A stretch of 64,000 nt of DNA from Brenneria sp. hezel4-2-4 (GTDB lineage Bacteria; Pseudomonadota; Gammaproteobacteria; Enterobacterales; Enterobacteriaceae). The stretch is from assembly GCF_013155275.1 (NCBI RefSeq), contig NZ_JABJXS010000008.1:113185-177184 (forward strand). The letters run 5' to 3'. A model generated the notes under the pieces. It was not told the DNA's origin. It ran no database searches and saw only the letters and a list, made by a program, of their open reading frames with translations. Positions 47,968 to 63,901 of this stretch are shown one piece after another; position 1 is the first letter of the stretch, and each line of letters begins with the position of its first letter. A program made the position numbers and the translations under genes.

Positions 47968-49604
47968 TGCCAAGTGAACTGTTGCGGCTTTACAGCATCG
48001 TACGCGTTTTGCTGAGCTATGGGCTGGATGAGCTCATCCCCAAAATGCGTTTGACCATCCCGCTGCGTTTTGGCCGCCGGCTGTTATTTTGGTTGCCGAA
48101 TCGGCATAGCCACATGCCGTTGGGCGAGCGTTTGCGCTTGGCGCTGCAAGAGCTTGGCCCGGTGTGGATCAAGTTCGGTCAAATGATGTCGACGCGGCGT
48201 GATTTGTTCCCGCCCGCCATTGCCGATCAACTGGCTATGCTGCAAGACCGGGTCGAACCTTTTGACGGTATGTTGGCGCGCAAACAAATCGAGCTGTCGA
48301 TGGGCGGCATCCCGCTGGAAAACTGGTTTGATGATTTTGATGTGAAGCCGCTGGCATCGGCATCGATTGCGCAGGTTCATACCGCTCGTCTGAAAGCCAC
48401 CGGCAAAGATATCGTCATTAAGGTGATCCGGCCTGATATTTTACCGGTGATTCAGGCCGATATGCGGCTGATGAAGCGTCTGGCCGGCTGGCTGCCGAGA
48501 CTATTGCCGGATGGCCGGCGTCTGCGCCCGCGAGAGGTGGTGCGCGAGTATGAAAAAACGTTGCTTGATGAATTGAATCTGTTGCGTGAAGCGGCCAATG
48601 CGATTCAACTGCGGCGTAATTTTGAAGGCAGCCGTATGCTGTACATTCCTGAAGTGTACTCGGATTACTGCACTGAGAGTATGCTGGTGATGGAGCGGAT
48701 CTATGGCATTCCGGTTTCTGATATTGAAGCCTTGAAAGCCAATGGCACCAATTTGCAGTTACTGGCGGAACGCGGGGTTCAGGTTTTCTTTACCCAGGTA
48801 TTCCGCGACAGTTTCTTTCATGCGGATATGCATCCCGGCAATATTTTTATCAGTTACGAACACCCGGACGATCCTCAGTACATTGGGATTGACTGCGGGA
48901 TTGTCGGCTCGCTGAACAAGGAAGATAAACGCTATCTGGCGGAGAACTTTATTGCGTTCTTCAATCGTGACTATCGTAAGGTGGCCGAGTTGCATGTGGA
49001 TTCAGGCTGGGTGCCGGCGGATACCAACGTTGAGGACTTCGAGTTTGCTATTCGCACCGTTTGCGAGCCTATTTTTGAAAAGCCGTTAGCGGAAATTTCA
49101 TTCGGTCATGTATTATTGAATCTCTTTAATACGGCTCGTCGTTTTAACATGGAAGTACAGCCACAACTGGTGCTGTTGCAAAAAACGCTGCTGTATATTG
49201 AAGGGATTGGACGCCAGCTCTATCCGCAGTTGGATCTGTGGAAAACAGCAAAACCATTTTTAGAAAACTGGCTGAAAGAACAGGTTGGCTTGCCTGCCGT
49301 TATTCGGGCATTAAAGGAAAAGGCGCCGTTCTGGGCCGAAAAATTGCCGGAGATCCCGGAATTATTCTATGACGGTTTACGTCAGCACAAGATACTGCGG
49401 CAGAGTGTCGACAAGCTTGCCGATGAATTGCGCACGCAGCATGTTCGTCAGGGACAATCCCGTTATCTACTGGGAATTGGCGCAACGCTATTAATAAGTG
49501 GTACGGTGTTGCTGGTCAGTCACGTGGAAGCGGACATTGTTCCTTCTGGTTTGATGGCCGCGGGAATTATCGCCTGGATTATCGGCTGGCGACGAACTCG
49601 TTGA
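47964..49604 (+). CDS. ubiB: ubiquinone biosynthesis ATPase/kinase-like UbiB
   Basis: Membrane-anchored member of the atypical ABC1/UbiB kinase-like family needed for ubiquinone synthesis. It has 546 residues. The family KxGQ motif is in [11 protein letters not shown] (about 70), ASIAQVH replaces the usual glycine loop, [12 protein letters not shown] is the catalytic loop and IGIDCGIVG the metal site. Two C-terminal membrane helices ([18 protein letters not shown] and [16 protein letters not shown]). Confidence 0.96.
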   Translation: MMPSELLRLYSIVRVLLSYGLDELIPKMRLTIPLRFGRRLLFWLPNRHSHMPLGERLRLALQELGPVWIKFGQMMSTRRDLFPPAIADQLAMLQDRVEPFDGMLARKQIELSMGGIPLENWFDDFDVKPLASASIAQVHTARLKATGKDIVIKVIRPDILPVIQADMRLMKRLAGWLPRLLPDGRRLRPREVVREYEKTLLDELNLLREAANAIQLRRNFEGSRMLYIPEVYSDYCTESMLVMERIYGIPVSDIEALKANGTNLQLLAERGVQVFFTQVFRDSFFHADMHPGNIFISYEHPDDPQYIGIDCGIVGSLNKEDKRYLAENFIAFFNRDYRKVAELHVDSGWVPADTNVEDFEFAIRTVCEPIFEKPLAEISFGHVLLNLFNTARRFNMEVQPQLVLLQKTLLYIEGIGRQLYPQLDLWKTAKPFLENWLKEQVGLPAVIRALKEKAPFWAEKLPEIPELFYDGLRQHKILRQSVDKLADELRTQHVRQGQSRYLLGIGATLLISGTVLLVSHVEADIVPSGLMAAGIIAWIIGWRRTR

Positions 49605-49623
49605 AGCAGATCATGATGCATAA

Positions 49624-49655
49624 CCAGATTACCCTATATACTGAGGGTAATCTGG
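49624..49655. other. perfect 12-bp inverted repeat in the tatA leader
   Basis: CCAGATTACCCT (49624-49635) and AGGGTAATCTGG (49644-49655) with an 8-nt loop, in the ubiB-tatA gap 30 bp before the tatA start. There is no T-run, so it is not a standard terminator. It may be an RNA-processing or translation-control hairpin, or an operator. Confidence 0.5.
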
Positions 49656-49684
49656 GTGACCCCCTTTTGAAAGAGGTAAATATT

Positions 49685-49951
49685 ATGGGCGGTATTAGTA
49701 TTTGGAACCTGTTGATTATCGCAGTAATCGTCGTATTGCTGTTTGGTACCAACAAGCTGAGAACCTTGGGCTCAGACTTGGGCGCTTCCATCAAAGGCTT
49801 TAAAAAAGCGATGGGCGATGAGCAACCGTCAGCGAATAATGCTGATAAAACACAGCAGGATGCTGATTTTGCAACTAAATCGATTGCAGACCAACAGCCG
49901 GAAGTTGTTAAGCAGGATGAAGCAAAGAGCAAGCATAAAGAGCAGGTATAA
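49685..49951 (+). CDS. tatA: Tat translocase subunit TatA
   Basis: TatA oligomers form the pathway for folded twin-arginine substrates across the inner membrane. It has 88 residues: a short N-terminal helix ([20 protein letters not shown]), the FG hinge, the amphipathic helix [22 protein letters not shown] and an acidic, disordered tail. The start at 49685 has AGAGG upstream; the frame extends 28 codons into the ubiB end without conservation. First of tatABC, with tatD following. Confidence 0.97.
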   Translation: MGGISIWNLLIIAVIVVLLFGTNKLRTLGSDLGASIKGFKKAMGDEQPSANNADKTQQDADFATKSIADQQPEVVKQDEAKSKHKEQV

Positions 49952-49954
49952 TCG

Positions 49955-50476
49955 GTGTTCGATATCGGGTTTAGCGAACTGCTACTGGTAATGGTGATTG
50001 GCTTGGTGGTTCTTGGGCCAGAACGTTTGCCCGTGGCGGTTAAGACAGTGGCCGGCTGGATTAGAACACTGCGTTCGCTGGCGTCCACGGTTCAGAATGA
50101 GCTGTCGCAGGAATTGAAATTGCAGGAATTACAGGACAGCCTCAAGAAAGTAGAGAAAGCCAGCCTGCAAAATCTGTCGCCGGAATTGAAAGCCTCCATG
50201 GATGAACTGAAAGAAGCGGCAGAAGCCATGAAGCGCAGCTATGCTGAAAAATCGCCCCAGAGCGAGGATTCGGCGGAACCGTCATCCTATCAGCCGCTCA
50301 ACGATCCCGAGGCTGTTCATGATGGCGTGATCGACACGGAAAAAGCGCCGGAATCGGTTGCGGTTAATCACCAGCCTGATGACAATCCGATCGCGCCTGT
50401 ACCGGTTTCGGACAACAAAATCAAACCTGAGCACTCCCCTGCTGCTTCTGCCCGTCAACCAAGTGATGATCGTTAG
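49955..50476 (+). CDS. tatB: Tat translocase subunit TatB
   Basis: TatB pairs with TatC to recognise twin-arginine signal peptides. It has 173 residues, a GTG start 3 bp after tatA, membrane helix [25 protein letters not shown] with the conserved Glu and Pro, a long amphipathic/coiled segment and a variable Pro/Ala-rich tail. Confidence 0.96.
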   Translation: MFDIGFSELLLVMVIGLVVLGPERLPVAVKTVAGWIRTLRSLASTVQNELSQELKLQELQDSLKKVEKASLQNLSPELKASMDELKEAAEAMKRSYAEKSPQSEDSAEPSSYQPLNDPEAVHDGVIDTEKAPESVAVNHQPDDNPIAPVPVSDNKIKPEHSPAASARQPSDDR

Positions 50477-50479
50477 TTT

Positions 50480-51232
50480 ATGGCCGCTGAAGATACCCAA
50501 CCGCTGATTAGTCACCTGATCGAACTGCGTAAGCGGTTGCTGAACAGTATTATTTGTGTGCTGGTGGTGTTTTTCGCACTGATTTACTTTGCTAATGACA
50601 TTTACCAGATGGTTTCCGCTCCGCTGATTGCGAAACTTCCCGCCGGTGCCAGCATGATCGCCACCGATGTGGCATCGCCATTTTTTACGCCGATAAAACT
50701 CACCATGATTGTGTCGGTGTTTGTCTCGGCGCCGCTGGTGTTGTATCAGGTTTGGGCATTTATTGCGCCGGCCCTGTACAAGCATGAACGTCGCTTGATG
50801 ATACCGCTGTTGGTTTCCAGTAGCCTGTTGTTTTATGCCGGTATGGCGTTTGCCTACTTCGTGGTTTTTCCGCTGGCGTTTGGCTTCTTTGCCAAAACCG
50901 CCCCGGAAGGCGTATTGATTGCGACCGATATCAATAATTACCTCGATTTTGTCATGGCGTTATTTATGGCCTTCGGCGTGTCGTTTGAAGTGCCGATCGC
51001 GATTGTATTGTTATGCTGGAGCGGCGTGGTCACGCCGGAAGACCTGAAAAAGAAACGGCCTTATATGTTGGTCGGCGCTTTTATCGTCGGTATGTTATTG
51101 ACGCCGCCCGATGTGTTCTCGCAGACGTTGCTGGCTCTCCCCATGTATCTGTTGTTTGAAATCGGTGTGTTCTTCTCCCGGTTTTATGTGGGTAAAGGTC
51201 GCCGGGCGAAAGCGGAAGAACCTTCACCGTAG
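50480..51232 (+). CDS. tatC: Tat translocase subunit TatC
   Basis: Polytopic core of the Tat receptor. It has 250 residues with six membrane helices; the cytoplasmic N-terminus [16 protein letters not shown] carries the signal-peptide-binding Glu, and [14 protein letters not shown] the conserved Phe/Glu segment. It starts 3 bp after tatB. Confidence 0.97.
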   Translation: MAAEDTQPLISHLIELRKRLLNSIICVLVVFFALIYFANDIYQMVSAPLIAKLPAGASMIATDVASPFFTPIKLTMIVSVFVSAPLVLYQVWAFIAPALYKHERRLMIPLLVSSSLLFYAGMAFAYFVVFPLAFGFFAKTAPEGVLIATDINNYLDFVMALFMAFGVSFEVPIAIVLLCWSGVVTPEDLKKKRPYMLVGAFIVGMLLTPPDVFSQTLLALPMYLLFEIGVFFSRFYVGKGRRAKAEEPSP

Positions 51233-51254
51233 TTATCTGCGAATACGTCAGCAC

Positions 51255-53077
<1,823 letters not shown>

Positions 53078-53086
53078 TGTCAGTGA

Positions 53087-53128
53087 CGTCAGGGCGGTTT
53101 TCGCCGTCCCTGACGATTACATTTTTTG
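53087..53128 (+). terminator. hemB terminator
   Basis: CGTCAGGGCGG pairs with CCGTCCCTGACG, closed by a short TTTTCG loop, then ATTACATTTTTT. It sits in the convergent hemB/rfaH gap and overlaps the last codons of rfaH on the other strand. Confidence 0.75.
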
Positions 53129-53605
53129 AAATTGCCGATTATCAATGCTCTGGCGAACCTGTTTATTCAACAAATTCAGCAACAACATTGAGCGGGCTTC
53201 CCCATCCGGTTCCGTATAGATAGCTTGCAGGCCGGTAAAAATCCCATCGGTGATCGTTACTTCATCGCCTGGCTGAGGCGTCAGCGGATCGGTAACGCCC
53301 TGTGTCGGATGCTGCGACAGGTCATCGATCACCTGTTGCGGAACGGTGGCGGGCAGATTACCGAAACGTACGAAATTGCTTACGCCACGCGTAGCGCTGA
53401 TGGTGGTGGTATGGATGCGTTCAGGATCGAACTCCACAAACAGGTAGTTCGGAAACAACGGCTCGCAAACCTCGGTACGTTTACCCCGTACTATTTTTTC
53501 CAGCGTGATCATCGGACTCAGGCAGGTAACATCCTGGCGCTCTAAATGCTCTTTCGCCCGCAGTAATTGACCGCGTTTGCAATACAGTAAATACCAAGCT
53601 TCCAT
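53117..53605 (-). CDS. rfaH: transcription/translation factor RfaH
   Basis: NusG paralogue loaded onto paused RNA polymerase at ops sites; it suppresses termination and recruits ribosomes for long surface-polysaccharide operons. It has 162 residues, an NGN domain ([48 protein letters not shown]) and a C-terminal KOW-type domain ([35 protein letters not shown]) that can refold. Its probable target in this window is the ops element at 16927-16938. Confidence 0.96.
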   Translation of the reverse strand: MEAWYLLYCKRGQLLRAKEHLERQDVTCLSPMITLEKIVRGKRTEVCEPLFPNYLFVEFDPERIHTTTISATRGVSNFVRFGNLPATVPQQVIDDLSQHPTQGVTDPLTPQPGDEVTITDGIFTGLQAIYTEPDGEARSMLLLNLLNKQVRQSIDNRQFQKM

Positions 53606-53780
53606 AATTTCGCAGACTTGTCATTTCGGTGGCTAAGCATAACAAAAGCCGAGGTGGATAAAAAATTTTCAGCAGGAATTTTTAACGCCATATCACGTTG
53701 CGGCGACCATAAATAGCCACACTAAGAAGCGACAGGTCGGCGAAGAGACTTTATAATAACCAGTTCCACTGACTGCCCCG

Positions 53781-55277
53781 ATGATCAGCATGAAATATCG
53801 TGATTTACGCGAATTCCTCTCGCTGCTGGAAGAGAGAGGGGAATTGAAACGCATTAGCCAGCCCATTGATCCCTATCTTGAAATGACGGAAATAGCCGAC
53901 CGTACCCTGCGGGCGGAAGGCCCGGCGCTGCTGTTTGAAAATCCGAAAGGCTATGACATGCCGGTGCTGTGCAACTTGTTTGGCACGGCAAAACGCGTCG
54001 CCATGGGAATGGGACAGGAGGACGTCAGCGCGTTGCGCGATGTCGGAAAACTGCTGGCCTTTCTGAAAGAGCCTGAACCGCCGAAAGGATTTCGCGATCT
54101 GGTGGATAAAATGCCGAAATTCCGCCAGGTGCTTAATATGCCGACGAAACGGCTGGCTTCAGCGCCTTGTCAGGAACAGGTGTGGCAGGGGGATGACGTT
54201 GATTTACGCCGCATACCGGTGATGCACTGCTGGCCGGAGGATGCGGCGCCGCTGATTACCTGGGGGCTGACGGTGACGCGCGGCCCGAATAAAGAGCGTC
54301 AGAATCTGGGCATTTACCGTCAGCAGGTGCTGGGTAAAAACAAGCTGATTATGCGCTGGCTGTCGCATCGCGGCGGCGCGCTGGATTTTCAGGAGTGGTG
54401 TCAGGAACATCCGGGCCGGCGTTTCCCGGTGTCGGTGGCGTTGGGCGCCGATCCCGCCACTATTCTGGCCGCGGTCACGCCCGTACCGGATTCGTTATCT
54501 GAATATGCTTTTGCCGGGCTATTGCGCGGCCATAAAACTGAAGTCGTAAAATGTCTTTCCAACGATTTGGAAGTGCCCGCCAGTGCGGAAATTGTTTTGG
54601 AAGGTTATATTGAGCCGGGTGAAATGGCGTCGGAAGGGCCCTACGGTGACCACACCGGTTACTACAATGAGGTTGATGACTTCCCGGTCTTTACCGTGAC
54701 GCGCATAACACAGCGGCATGATGCGATTTATCATTCCACTTATACCGGGCGTCCGCCGGATGAACCCGCCGTGCTGGGCGTGGCGCTCAATGAAGTGTTT
54801 GTGCCGATTTTGCAAAAGCAATTTCCGGAGATCGTCGACTTTTATTTACCGCCGGAGGGTTGCTCTTATCGTCTGGCGATCGTTACCATGAAGAAGCAGT
54901 ATGCCGGTCACGCCAAACGCGTCATGATGGGCGTTTGGTCTTTTTTACGGCAATTTATGTACACTAAGTTTGTTATTGTCTGTGACGATGACATCAATGC
55001 GCGTGACTGGAAAGATGTCATCTGGGCGATCACGACACGCATGGATCCGGCGCGAGATACCGTATTGGTGGAAAATACGCCGATAGACTATCTGGACTTT
55101 GCCTCACCGGTTTCCGGTTTGGGTTCCAAAATGGGACTGGATGCCACCAACAAATGGCCGGGCGAAACACAACGCGAGTGGGGGCATCCGATCGAGAAAG
55201 ATCCGCAGGTATGTGCACGTGTTGATGCCATATGGGATGACCTTGCCATTTTTAGTGACAGAGAACCCCGGCGTTAA
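53781..55277 (+). CDS. ubiD: 4-hydroxy-3-polyprenylbenzoate decarboxylase
   Basis: UbiD decarboxylates octaprenyl-hydroxybenzoate in ubiquinone synthesis with prenylated FMN made by UbiX. It has 498 residues; landmarks include [29 protein letters not shown], the catalytic-region Glu in [12 protein letters not shown] and [10 protein letters not shown]. Intact. Upstream, 53606-53780 holds the rfaH and ubiD promoters and no gene. Confidence 0.97.
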   Translation: MISMKYRDLREFLSLLEERGELKRISQPIDPYLEMTEIADRTLRAEGPALLFENPKGYDMPVLCNLFGTAKRVAMGMGQEDVSALRDVGKLLAFLKEPEPPKGFRDLVDKMPKFRQVLNMPTKRLASAPCQEQVWQGDDVDLRRIPVMHCWPEDAAPLITWGLTVTRGPNKERQNLGIYRQQVLGKNKLIMRWLSHRGGALDFQEWCQEHPGRRFPVSVALGADPATILAAVTPVPDSLSEYAFAGLLRGHKTEVVKCLSNDLEVPASAEIVLEGYIEPGEMASEGPYGDHTGYYNEVDDFPVFTVTRITQRHDAIYHSTYTGRPPDEPAVLGVALNEVFVPILQKQFPEIVDFYLPPEGCSYRLAIVTMKKQYAGHAKRVMMGVWSFLRQFMYTKFVIVCDDDINARDWKDVIWAITTRMDPARDTVLVENTPIDYLDFASPVSGLGSKMGLDATNKWPGETQREWGHPIEKDPQVCARVDAIWDDLAIFSDREPRR

Positions 55278-55330
55278 TTTGCGGTTGCTCTGTTTCCAGT
55301 TTTGCTTCGATTACCCTACAGAGGGAATGC

Positions 55331-56032
55331 ATGACAACATTGAGCTGTAAAGTGACTTTGGTAGAGGCAATAACCGATACGGTTTATCGGGTTCGTTTAT
55401 TACCTGAGGCACCTTTTTCTTTTCGTGCTGGTCAGTATCTGATGGTGGTCATGGACGAACGCGATAAACGTCCTTTCTCGATGGCGTCCACGCCGATGGA
55501 GCAGAACTTTATTGAACTGCATATTGGTGCTTCTGAGCTTAATCTTTACGCTATGGCGGTGATGGAGCGTATCCTGAAAGAGAAAGCGCTGACGGTGGAT
55601 ATTCCGCATGGTGAAGCATGGCTGCGTGAAGAGAGCGAACGTCCTCTGGTGCTGATTGCCGGCGGTACGGGGTTTTCGTACGTGCGTTCTATTTTGCTGA
55701 CGGCGCTGGCGCAGCAACCCGAACGTTCCATCGCGATCTATTGGGGCGGCAGGGAAACCAAGCACCTTTATGATCTTGCCGAGTTGGAAAAACTTGCCGC
55801 GCGATACGTCAATCTTCAGGTGATCCCGGTGGTTGAGCAGCCGGAAGAGGGCTGGAACGGCAGAACCGGCACCGTATTAAGCGCGGTACTACAGGATTAC
55901 GGCTCATTAGCCGAACAGGACATTTATATCGCCGGCCGCTTTGAAATGGCGAAAATCGCCCGCGAGCGTTTCTGTAATGAACGCGGCGCGCTGGCGGCGA
56001 ATATGTTCAGCGACGCTTTTTCGTTTATCTGA
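55331..56032 (+). CDS. fre: NAD(P)H-flavin reductase
   Basis: Fre (UbiB/LuxG-like) reduces free flavins with NAD(P)H, feeding reduced flavin to iron reduction and other reactions; the flavin is a substrate rather than a tightly bound cofactor. It has 233 residues, flavin motif RPFSMAS, NAD-binding [13 protein letters not shown]-terminal aromatic FSDAFSFI. It follows ubiD by 53 bp. Confidence 0.96.
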   Translation: MTTLSCKVTLVEAITDTVYRVRLLPEAPFSFRAGQYLMVVMDERDKRPFSMASTPMEQNFIELHIGASELNLYAMAVMERILKEKALTVDIPHGEAWLREESERPLVLIAGGTGFSYVRSILLTALAQQPERSIAIYWGGRETKHLYDLAELEKLAARYVNLQVIPVVEQPEEGWNGRTGTVLSAVLQDYGSLAEQDIYIAGRFEMAKIARERFCNERGALAANMFSDAFSFI

Positions 56033-56062
56033 GCAAGTTGTCTGCGCTCGAATAAAATAAAA

Positions 56063-56090
56063 ACCCCGCCTGACGATCCGCGGGGTGATT
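56063..56090. terminator. bidirectional terminator between fre and fadA
   Basis: ACCCCGC and GCGGGGT arms around a 10-nt loop, with an A-rich run before and a T-rich run after, so it suits transcripts from both convergent genes. Confidence 0.85.
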
Positions 56091-56120
56091 TATTGGTTAC
56101 GCCTGAATGGCTGACGGTAT

Positions 56121-59485
<3,365 letters not shown>

Positions 59486-59511
59486 GGTGATCTCCGCATT
59501 CAGGATGAGTG

Positions 59512-59528
59512 ATCTGGTACGACCAGAT
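59512..59528 (-). promoter_or_regulatory. FadR operator of fadBA
   Basis: 17-bp sequence ATCTGGTACGACCAGAT, a near-perfect palindrome matching the FadR consensus and, as far as I recall, identical to the E. coli fadB operator. It lies 27 bp upstream of the fadB start. FadR represses until long-chain acyl-CoA binds. Confidence 0.88.
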
Positions 59529-59670
59529 GATCGAATTGTGGCTATAATGTTAATTATTTGCAAATGAGCGAGTAATTTTTTGCCAAAGAGATCACAAAGC
59601 GCCCGGCGCTGCCGTTGAACTACGGCTGTGTTAAAATGGAAAGACAATGCAGTGACAAACAGGGATACCT

Positions 59671-61002
59671 ATGGAAAAGCTGGCTTCTTTATATCACCAT
59701 CATTTGGTTACGTTGCAGCAACGCGCACAGGCGGTTTTGGCGCGTCATCAGCTTGACGCATTGTTGATTCACTCCGGTGAATTATTGACGGTATTCCTGG
59801 ACGATCACGACTACCCTTTTAAGGTCAATCCGCAATTTAAAGCCTGGGTGCCGGTGACTCAGGTGCCCAATTGCTGGTTATGGATTGATGGCGTCAATCC
59901 GCCGAAGCTGTGGTTCTATTCCCCGGTGGACTACTGGCATAACGTCGCGCCTGTTCCGGAAAGTTTCTGGACGGATGAGGTGGATATTTCGGTTCTGCGT
60001 AACGCCGATGATATCGGCCGGTTGCTTCCTGCCGCGCGTCAACGAGTCGCGTATATCGGCTATACCCCACAACGCGCCTTGAGTCTGGGGATCGGCGCTG
60101 AAAATATTAATCCTCAGGGGGTGCTGGATTATCTGCATTACTATCGCGCCTATAAAACAGACTATGAGTTAGCCTGTATGCGCGAAGCTCAGAAAACCGC
60201 GGTTGTCGGCCATCGTGCCGCCCATGAGGCTTTTCTGTCCGGCATGAGTGAGTTTGATATCAATCTGGCCTACCTGACCGCCACCGGCCACAGGGATACG
60301 GATGTGCCTTATGGCAATATTGTGGCGCTGAATGAACATACCGCAGTACTGCACTACACTCAGTTAGATCACCAGGTTCCGTCGGAAGTACGCAGTTTCC
60401 TGATTGATGCTGGCGCGGAATATAATGGCTATGCCGCCGATCTTACCCGCACGTATTCCTCACAAAGCGACAATGCTTTTGCGGCGTTGGTGAAGGATCT
60501 GAATCAGGAACAGCTTGGGCTGATTGATACCATACAGGCGGGGGTGCGCTATACCGACTACCATATTCAAATGCATCAACGCGTCGCCAAACTGTTGGCG
60601 TCGCATCAGTTGATTCAGGGGATCAGCGAAGAATCAATGGTGGAAAACGGTTTAACCGGGCCATTCCTGCCGCATGGCCTGGGGCATTTGCTGGGATTAC
60701 AGGTACATGATGTCGCGGGCTTTATGCAGGACGATAGCGGGACGCAGCTGGCCGCGCCTTCCGGACATCCTTATTTACGCTGTACCCGCATACTTGAGCC
60801 CGGTATGGTCATAACTATCGAACCCGGTATCTATTTTATCGACTCGCTGCTCGAACCCTGGCGGGCAGGTAAATTCAGCCAGCATTTTGACTGGCAGAAG
60901 ATTGATGCGCTAAAACAGTTTGGCGGCATCCGTATCGAAGACAATATCGTTATCCACGAGCAGCGGATTGAAAACATGACTCGCGACCAGAAGTTGCTCT
61001 GA
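59671..61002 (+). CDS. pepQ: Xaa-Pro dipeptidase
   Basis: PepQ cleaves X-Pro dipeptides; dinuclear-metal (Mn) pita-bread enzyme of 443 residues, as in E. coli. Ligands are visible in [19 protein letters not shown] (two Asp), [15 protein letters not shown] (His), [10 protein letters not shown] (Glu) and [10 protein letters not shown] (Glu). The stop overlaps the yigZ start (TGATG). Confidence 0.97.
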   Translation: MEKLASLYHHHLVTLQQRAQAVLARHQLDALLIHSGELLTVFLDDHDYPFKVNPQFKAWVPVTQVPNCWLWIDGVNPPKLWFYSPVDYWHNVAPVPESFWTDEVDISVLRNADDIGRLLPAARQRVAYIGYTPQRALSLGIGAENINPQGVLDYLHYYRAYKTDYELACMREAQKTAVVGHRAAHEAFLSGMSEFDINLAYLTATGHRDTDVPYGNIVALNEHTAVLHYTQLDHQVPSEVRSFLIDAGAEYNGYAADLTRTYSSQSDNAFAALVKDLNQEQLGLIDTIQAGVRYTDYHIQMHQRVAKLLASHQLIQGISEESMVENGLTGPFLPHGLGHLLGLQVHDVAGFMQDDSGTQLAAPSGHPYLRCTRILEPGMVITIEPGIYFIDSLLEPWRAGKFSQHFDWQKIDALKQFGGIRIEDNIVIHEQRIENMTRDQKLL

Positions 61003-61616
61003 TGCAGGCCTACCCGATACCTGCGGCGCCAGTCAGCCTGAGTGAGGAAATTAAGAAAAGCCGTTTTATCACCCTGCTGGCGCCGACGAATGGCGTTGAC
61101 GCGGCCAAAGACGTTATTCAGCGGGCAAGAGAACAGCATCCCACGGCGCGGCATCACTGCTGGGCATACGTCGCCGGTGCGCCGGACAATTCCCAACAGC
61201 TTGGATTTTCTGATGACGGCGAGCCTTCCGGCACGGCCGGTAAACCGATGCTGGCGCAATTGATGGGCAGCGGCGTCGGAGAAATTACCGCGGTTGTCGT
61301 GCGTTACTATGGCGGGATCCAATTGGGTACCGGCGGGCTGGTAAAGGCGTATGGCGGCGGGGTTCAACAAGCGCTAAAGCGAATAACGCTGCAAGAGAAA
61401 GTCTTACAGAAAGAGTATGGCTTGCGGTGTGACTATGCCTTACTACCTCAGATTGAATCGTTGCTATACCATCTTGGTGGTCGGATACTGCACAGCGACT
61501 ATGGCGCTGACGTGACATTGCGTCTGGCTATTCCCGTCAGGGGCGTGGATGAAGCGATAATGAGATTGCGCGATATTAGCCGCGGCTCGTTGCATTTATT
61601 GCCAATTTCACAATAA
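61002..61616 (+). CDS. yigZ: IMPACT family protein YigZ
   Basis: A 204-residue protein of the UPF0029/IMPACT family. N-terminal domain: KKSRFITLLAP, HHCWAYV, FSDDGEPSGTAGKPML and VVVRYYGGIQLGTGGLVKAYG. C-terminal DUF1949-like ferredoxin fold. Molecular role in bacteria is unknown; eukaryotic IMPACT regulates GCN2. Translationally coupled to pepQ. Confidence 0.95.
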   Translation: MQAYPIPAAPVSLSEEIKKSRFITLLAPTNGVDAAKDVIQRAREQHPTARHHCWAYVAGAPDNSQQLGFSDDGEPSGTAGKPMLAQLMGSGVGEITAVVVRYYGGIQLGTGGLVKAYGGGVQQALKRITLQEKVLQKEYGLRCDYALLPQIESLLYHLGGRILHSDYGADVTLRLAIPVRGVDEAIMRLRDISRGSLHLLPISQ

Positions 61617-61656
61617 TCCCAGCGCTGTTTCATGAATGATTAAGGAATACTCTTCA

Positions 61657-63108
61657 ATGCACTTGCGCGCCATAACCCGTATTGTGGGTCTGCTGGTTAT
61701 CCTGTTCTCCGGGACAATGTTTATCCCCGGTCTGGTGGCCTTGATCTATCGCGATGGCGCAGGTCGGGCTTTCACTCAGACATTTTTAGTCGCACTGGTT
61801 ATCGGCATCGTGCTGTGGTTGCCTAACCGCAAGCAAAAACATGAACTGAAATCGCGGGAAGGGTTTCTGATCGTCGTATTATTCTGGACGGTGCTGGGCA
61901 GCGTGGGGGCGCTTCCCTTTCTGTTTGCGGAGCATCCCAATCTGGGCATCACCGATGCGTTTTTTGAGTCTTTCTCCGGGTTAACCACCACTGGCGCAAC
62001 CACGCTGGTCGGCCTGGACTCCCTGCCGAAGGCCATTCTTTTCTACCGGCAAATGCTGCAATGGTTTGGCGGGATGGGGATCATTGTGCTGGCCGTCGCC
62101 ATCCTGCCTATATTGGGTGTCGGCGGTATGCAGCTCTATCGTGCCGAAATGCCGGGGCCGTTGAAAGATAACAAAATGCGTCCCCGGATTGCCGATACGG
62201 CGAAAACGCTATGGCTGATTTACGTGCTCCTTACCATCGGCTGTGCGGTTTCACTCTGGCTGGCGGGGATGCCTATTTTTGATGCCATCAGTCATAGTTT
62301 CTCAACGGTCTCTGTTGGCGGCTTTTCCACCCATGACGCCAGCATCGGTTATTTTAACAGCCCGACGATTAACACTATCGTTGCGGTGTTCCTGCTGATT
62401 TCCGGCTGTAACTTCGGTCTCCACTTTGCGGTATTGAGCGGGCGCAGCCTCAAGGTTTATTGGCGCGATCCCGAATTCCGTATGTTCATCTTCGTTCAGA
62501 TGTCGTTGGTTGCGATATGCATTATTGTCTTGTGGTTTCATAACGTTTATGTCAGCGGTATGCAGACGCTGAATCAGGCTTTTTTTCAGGTGGTTTCGAT
62601 GGCGACTACCGCGGGTTTTACCACCGATAGTATCGCTTCCTGGCCGCTTTTTTTGCCGATATTGCTGCTGTGCTCCGCTTTTATTGGCGGGTGTGCGGGG
62701 TCAACCGGGGGCGGTTTGAAAGTGATCCGCATCCTGCTGCTTTTTCTACAGGGTTCGCGCGAATTGAAAAGGCTGGTTCATCCTAATGCGGTATATACCA
62801 TTAAATTGGGCCAGCGCGCGCTGCCAGAGCGGATATTGGAGGCTGTTTGGGGCTTCTTTTCCGCTTATGCGCTGGTTTTCATTGTCAGTATGCTGGCGGT
62901 CATCGCGACAGGCGTGGATGATTTCTCTGCTTTCTCCGCTGTTGCCGCTACGCTAAATAATTTAGGCCCGGGGCTGGGCGTCGTGGCGGATAACTTTACC
63001 TCAATGAATGATACGGCAAAGTGGATATTGATTTTGACTATGCTGTTCGGGCGTCTGGAGGTCTTTACTCTTTTAGTCTTGTTTACGCCAACTTTCTGGC
63101 GGGAATAA
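61657..63108 (+). CDS. trkH: potassium uptake protein TrkH
   Basis: Pore-forming subunit of the Trk K+ system, controlled by TrkA. It has 483 residues, as in E. coli, with four membrane-pore-membrane repeats. Filter-type segments visible are SGLTTTGATTL, SVGGFSTHD, TTAGFTTDS and LGPGLG. The start at 61657 (MHLRAITRIVG) is chosen by conservation; an ATG seven codons upstream is in frame. Confidence 0.97.
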   Translation: MHLRAITRIVGLLVILFSGTMFIPGLVALIYRDGAGRAFTQTFLVALVIGIVLWLPNRKQKHELKSREGFLIVVLFWTVLGSVGALPFLFAEHPNLGITDAFFESFSGLTTTGATTLVGLDSLPKAILFYRQMLQWFGGMGIIVLAVAILPILGVGGMQLYRAEMPGPLKDNKMRPRIADTAKTLWLIYVLLTIGCAVSLWLAGMPIFDAISHSFSTVSVGGFSTHDASIGYFNSPTINTIVAVFLLISGCNFGLHFAVLSGRSLKVYWRDPEFRMFIFVQMSLVAICIIVLWFHNVYVSGMQTLNQAFFQVVSMATTAGFTTDSIASWPLFLPILLLCSAFIGGCAGSTGGGLKVIRILLLFLQGSRELKRLVHPNAVYTIKLGQRALPERILEAVWGFFSAYALVFIVSMLAVIATGVDDFSAFSAVAATLNNLGPGLGVVADNFTSMNDTAKWILILTMLFGRLEVFTLLVLFTPTFWRE

Positions 63109-63130
63109 TACGGGTAAAAGGAATAGTACG

Positions 63131-63670
63131 ATGAAAGCTTTGATATTGTTTTCCAGTAAGGATGGGCAGACTAGGGCGATAGCCTCGTATATCGCCAACT
63201 CGCTTAAAGGCTCGTTGGAGTGTGATGTCATCAGCTTGTTGAGTACGAATGACATCGACTTGAATAAATATGACCGGATTTTGATCGGCGCTTCCGTACG
63301 ATACGGACGCTTTAATCCGGCGGTAAATAAATTCATCCGGCAGCATCTGACTTACTTGCAGGAACTACCCAGCGCTTTCTTTTCAGTTAATCTTACGGCT
63401 CGCAAACCGGAAAAACGATCGTTACAGACAAACGCCTATACGCGGAAGTTTTTGCTGAATTCCCCGTGGCAACCGGATCTTTGCGGCGTTTTCGCCGGTG
63501 CGCTGCGCTATCCGCGCTATTGGTGGTTTGACCGCGTTATGATCCAGTTGATTATGCATATGACCGGCGGCGAAACAGATAGCAGTAAAGAAATAGAATA
63601 CACCGACTGGGAGCAGGTAACGCGTTTCGCTCATGAGTTCGGACAACTGACGCAGAAAAAAAGCGCATAG
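63131..63670 (+). CDS. hemG: menaquinone-dependent protoporphyrinogen IX dehydrogenase
   Basis: HemG oxidises protoporphyrinogen IX to protoporphyrin IX, passing electrons to quinones. It has a flavodoxin-like fold of 179 residues: FMN loop LILFSSKDGQTRAIA, GASVRYGRF, and the long insert with YPRYWWFDRVMIQLIMHMTGG. It follows trkH and precedes the rrn operon, matching the E. coli trkH-hemG-rrsA order. Confidence 0.96.
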   Translation: MKALILFSSKDGQTRAIASYIANSLKGSLECDVISLLSTNDIDLNKYDRILIGASVRYGRFNPAVNKFIRQHLTYLQELPSAFFSVNLTARKPEKRSLQTNAYTRKFLLNSPWQPDLCGVFAGALRYPRYWWFDRVMIQLIMHMTGGETDSSKEIEYTDWEQVTRFAHEFGQLTQKKSA

Positions 63671-63733
63671 TGTCGCCTTTTCCCGCGCATTGCCGAAAAA
63701 AAACGCACTCGGTCGCTTTTTTGCATTTAGCGC

Positions 63734-63761
63734 TTGTAAGCCGCGGGGAAGTGCCTATAAT
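63734..63761 (+). promoter_or_regulatory. rRNA operon promoter P1
   Basis: TTGTAA (63734-63739), a 16-bp spacer and TATAAT (63756-63761), then the GC-rich discriminator GCGCCTCC typical of stringently controlled rrn P1 promoters. Confidence 0.93.
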
Positions 63762-63830
63762 GCGCCTCCACTGACACGGCAACGGCGATTACGCGGTTGG
63801 GGTGACGGTAAGAAGTCAGGCAATAATCAC

Positions 63831-63858
63831 TTGACTTCACAGCGGAATTGCATAACAT
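63831..63858 (+). promoter_or_regulatory. rRNA operon promoter P2
   Basis: TTGACT (63831-63836), 16-bp spacer, TAACAT (63853-63858), about 97 bp downstream of P1, the usual rrn tandem-promoter arrangement. Confidence 0.75.
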
Positions 63859-63870
63859 ATGCGGCCCGCG

Positions 63871-63901
63871 CCACAGCTTGCTGTGGCACTGCTCTTTAAC
63901 A
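63871..63901 (+). promoter_or_regulatory. rrn antitermination site (boxB hairpin and boxA)
   Basis: CCACAG-cttg-CTGTGG hairpin (63871-63886) followed by boxA TGCTCTTTAACA (63890-63901), where NusB/S10 and partners assemble the rRNA antitermination complex. The 16S gene is not reached; 63902-64000 is leader RNA. Confidence 0.9.
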
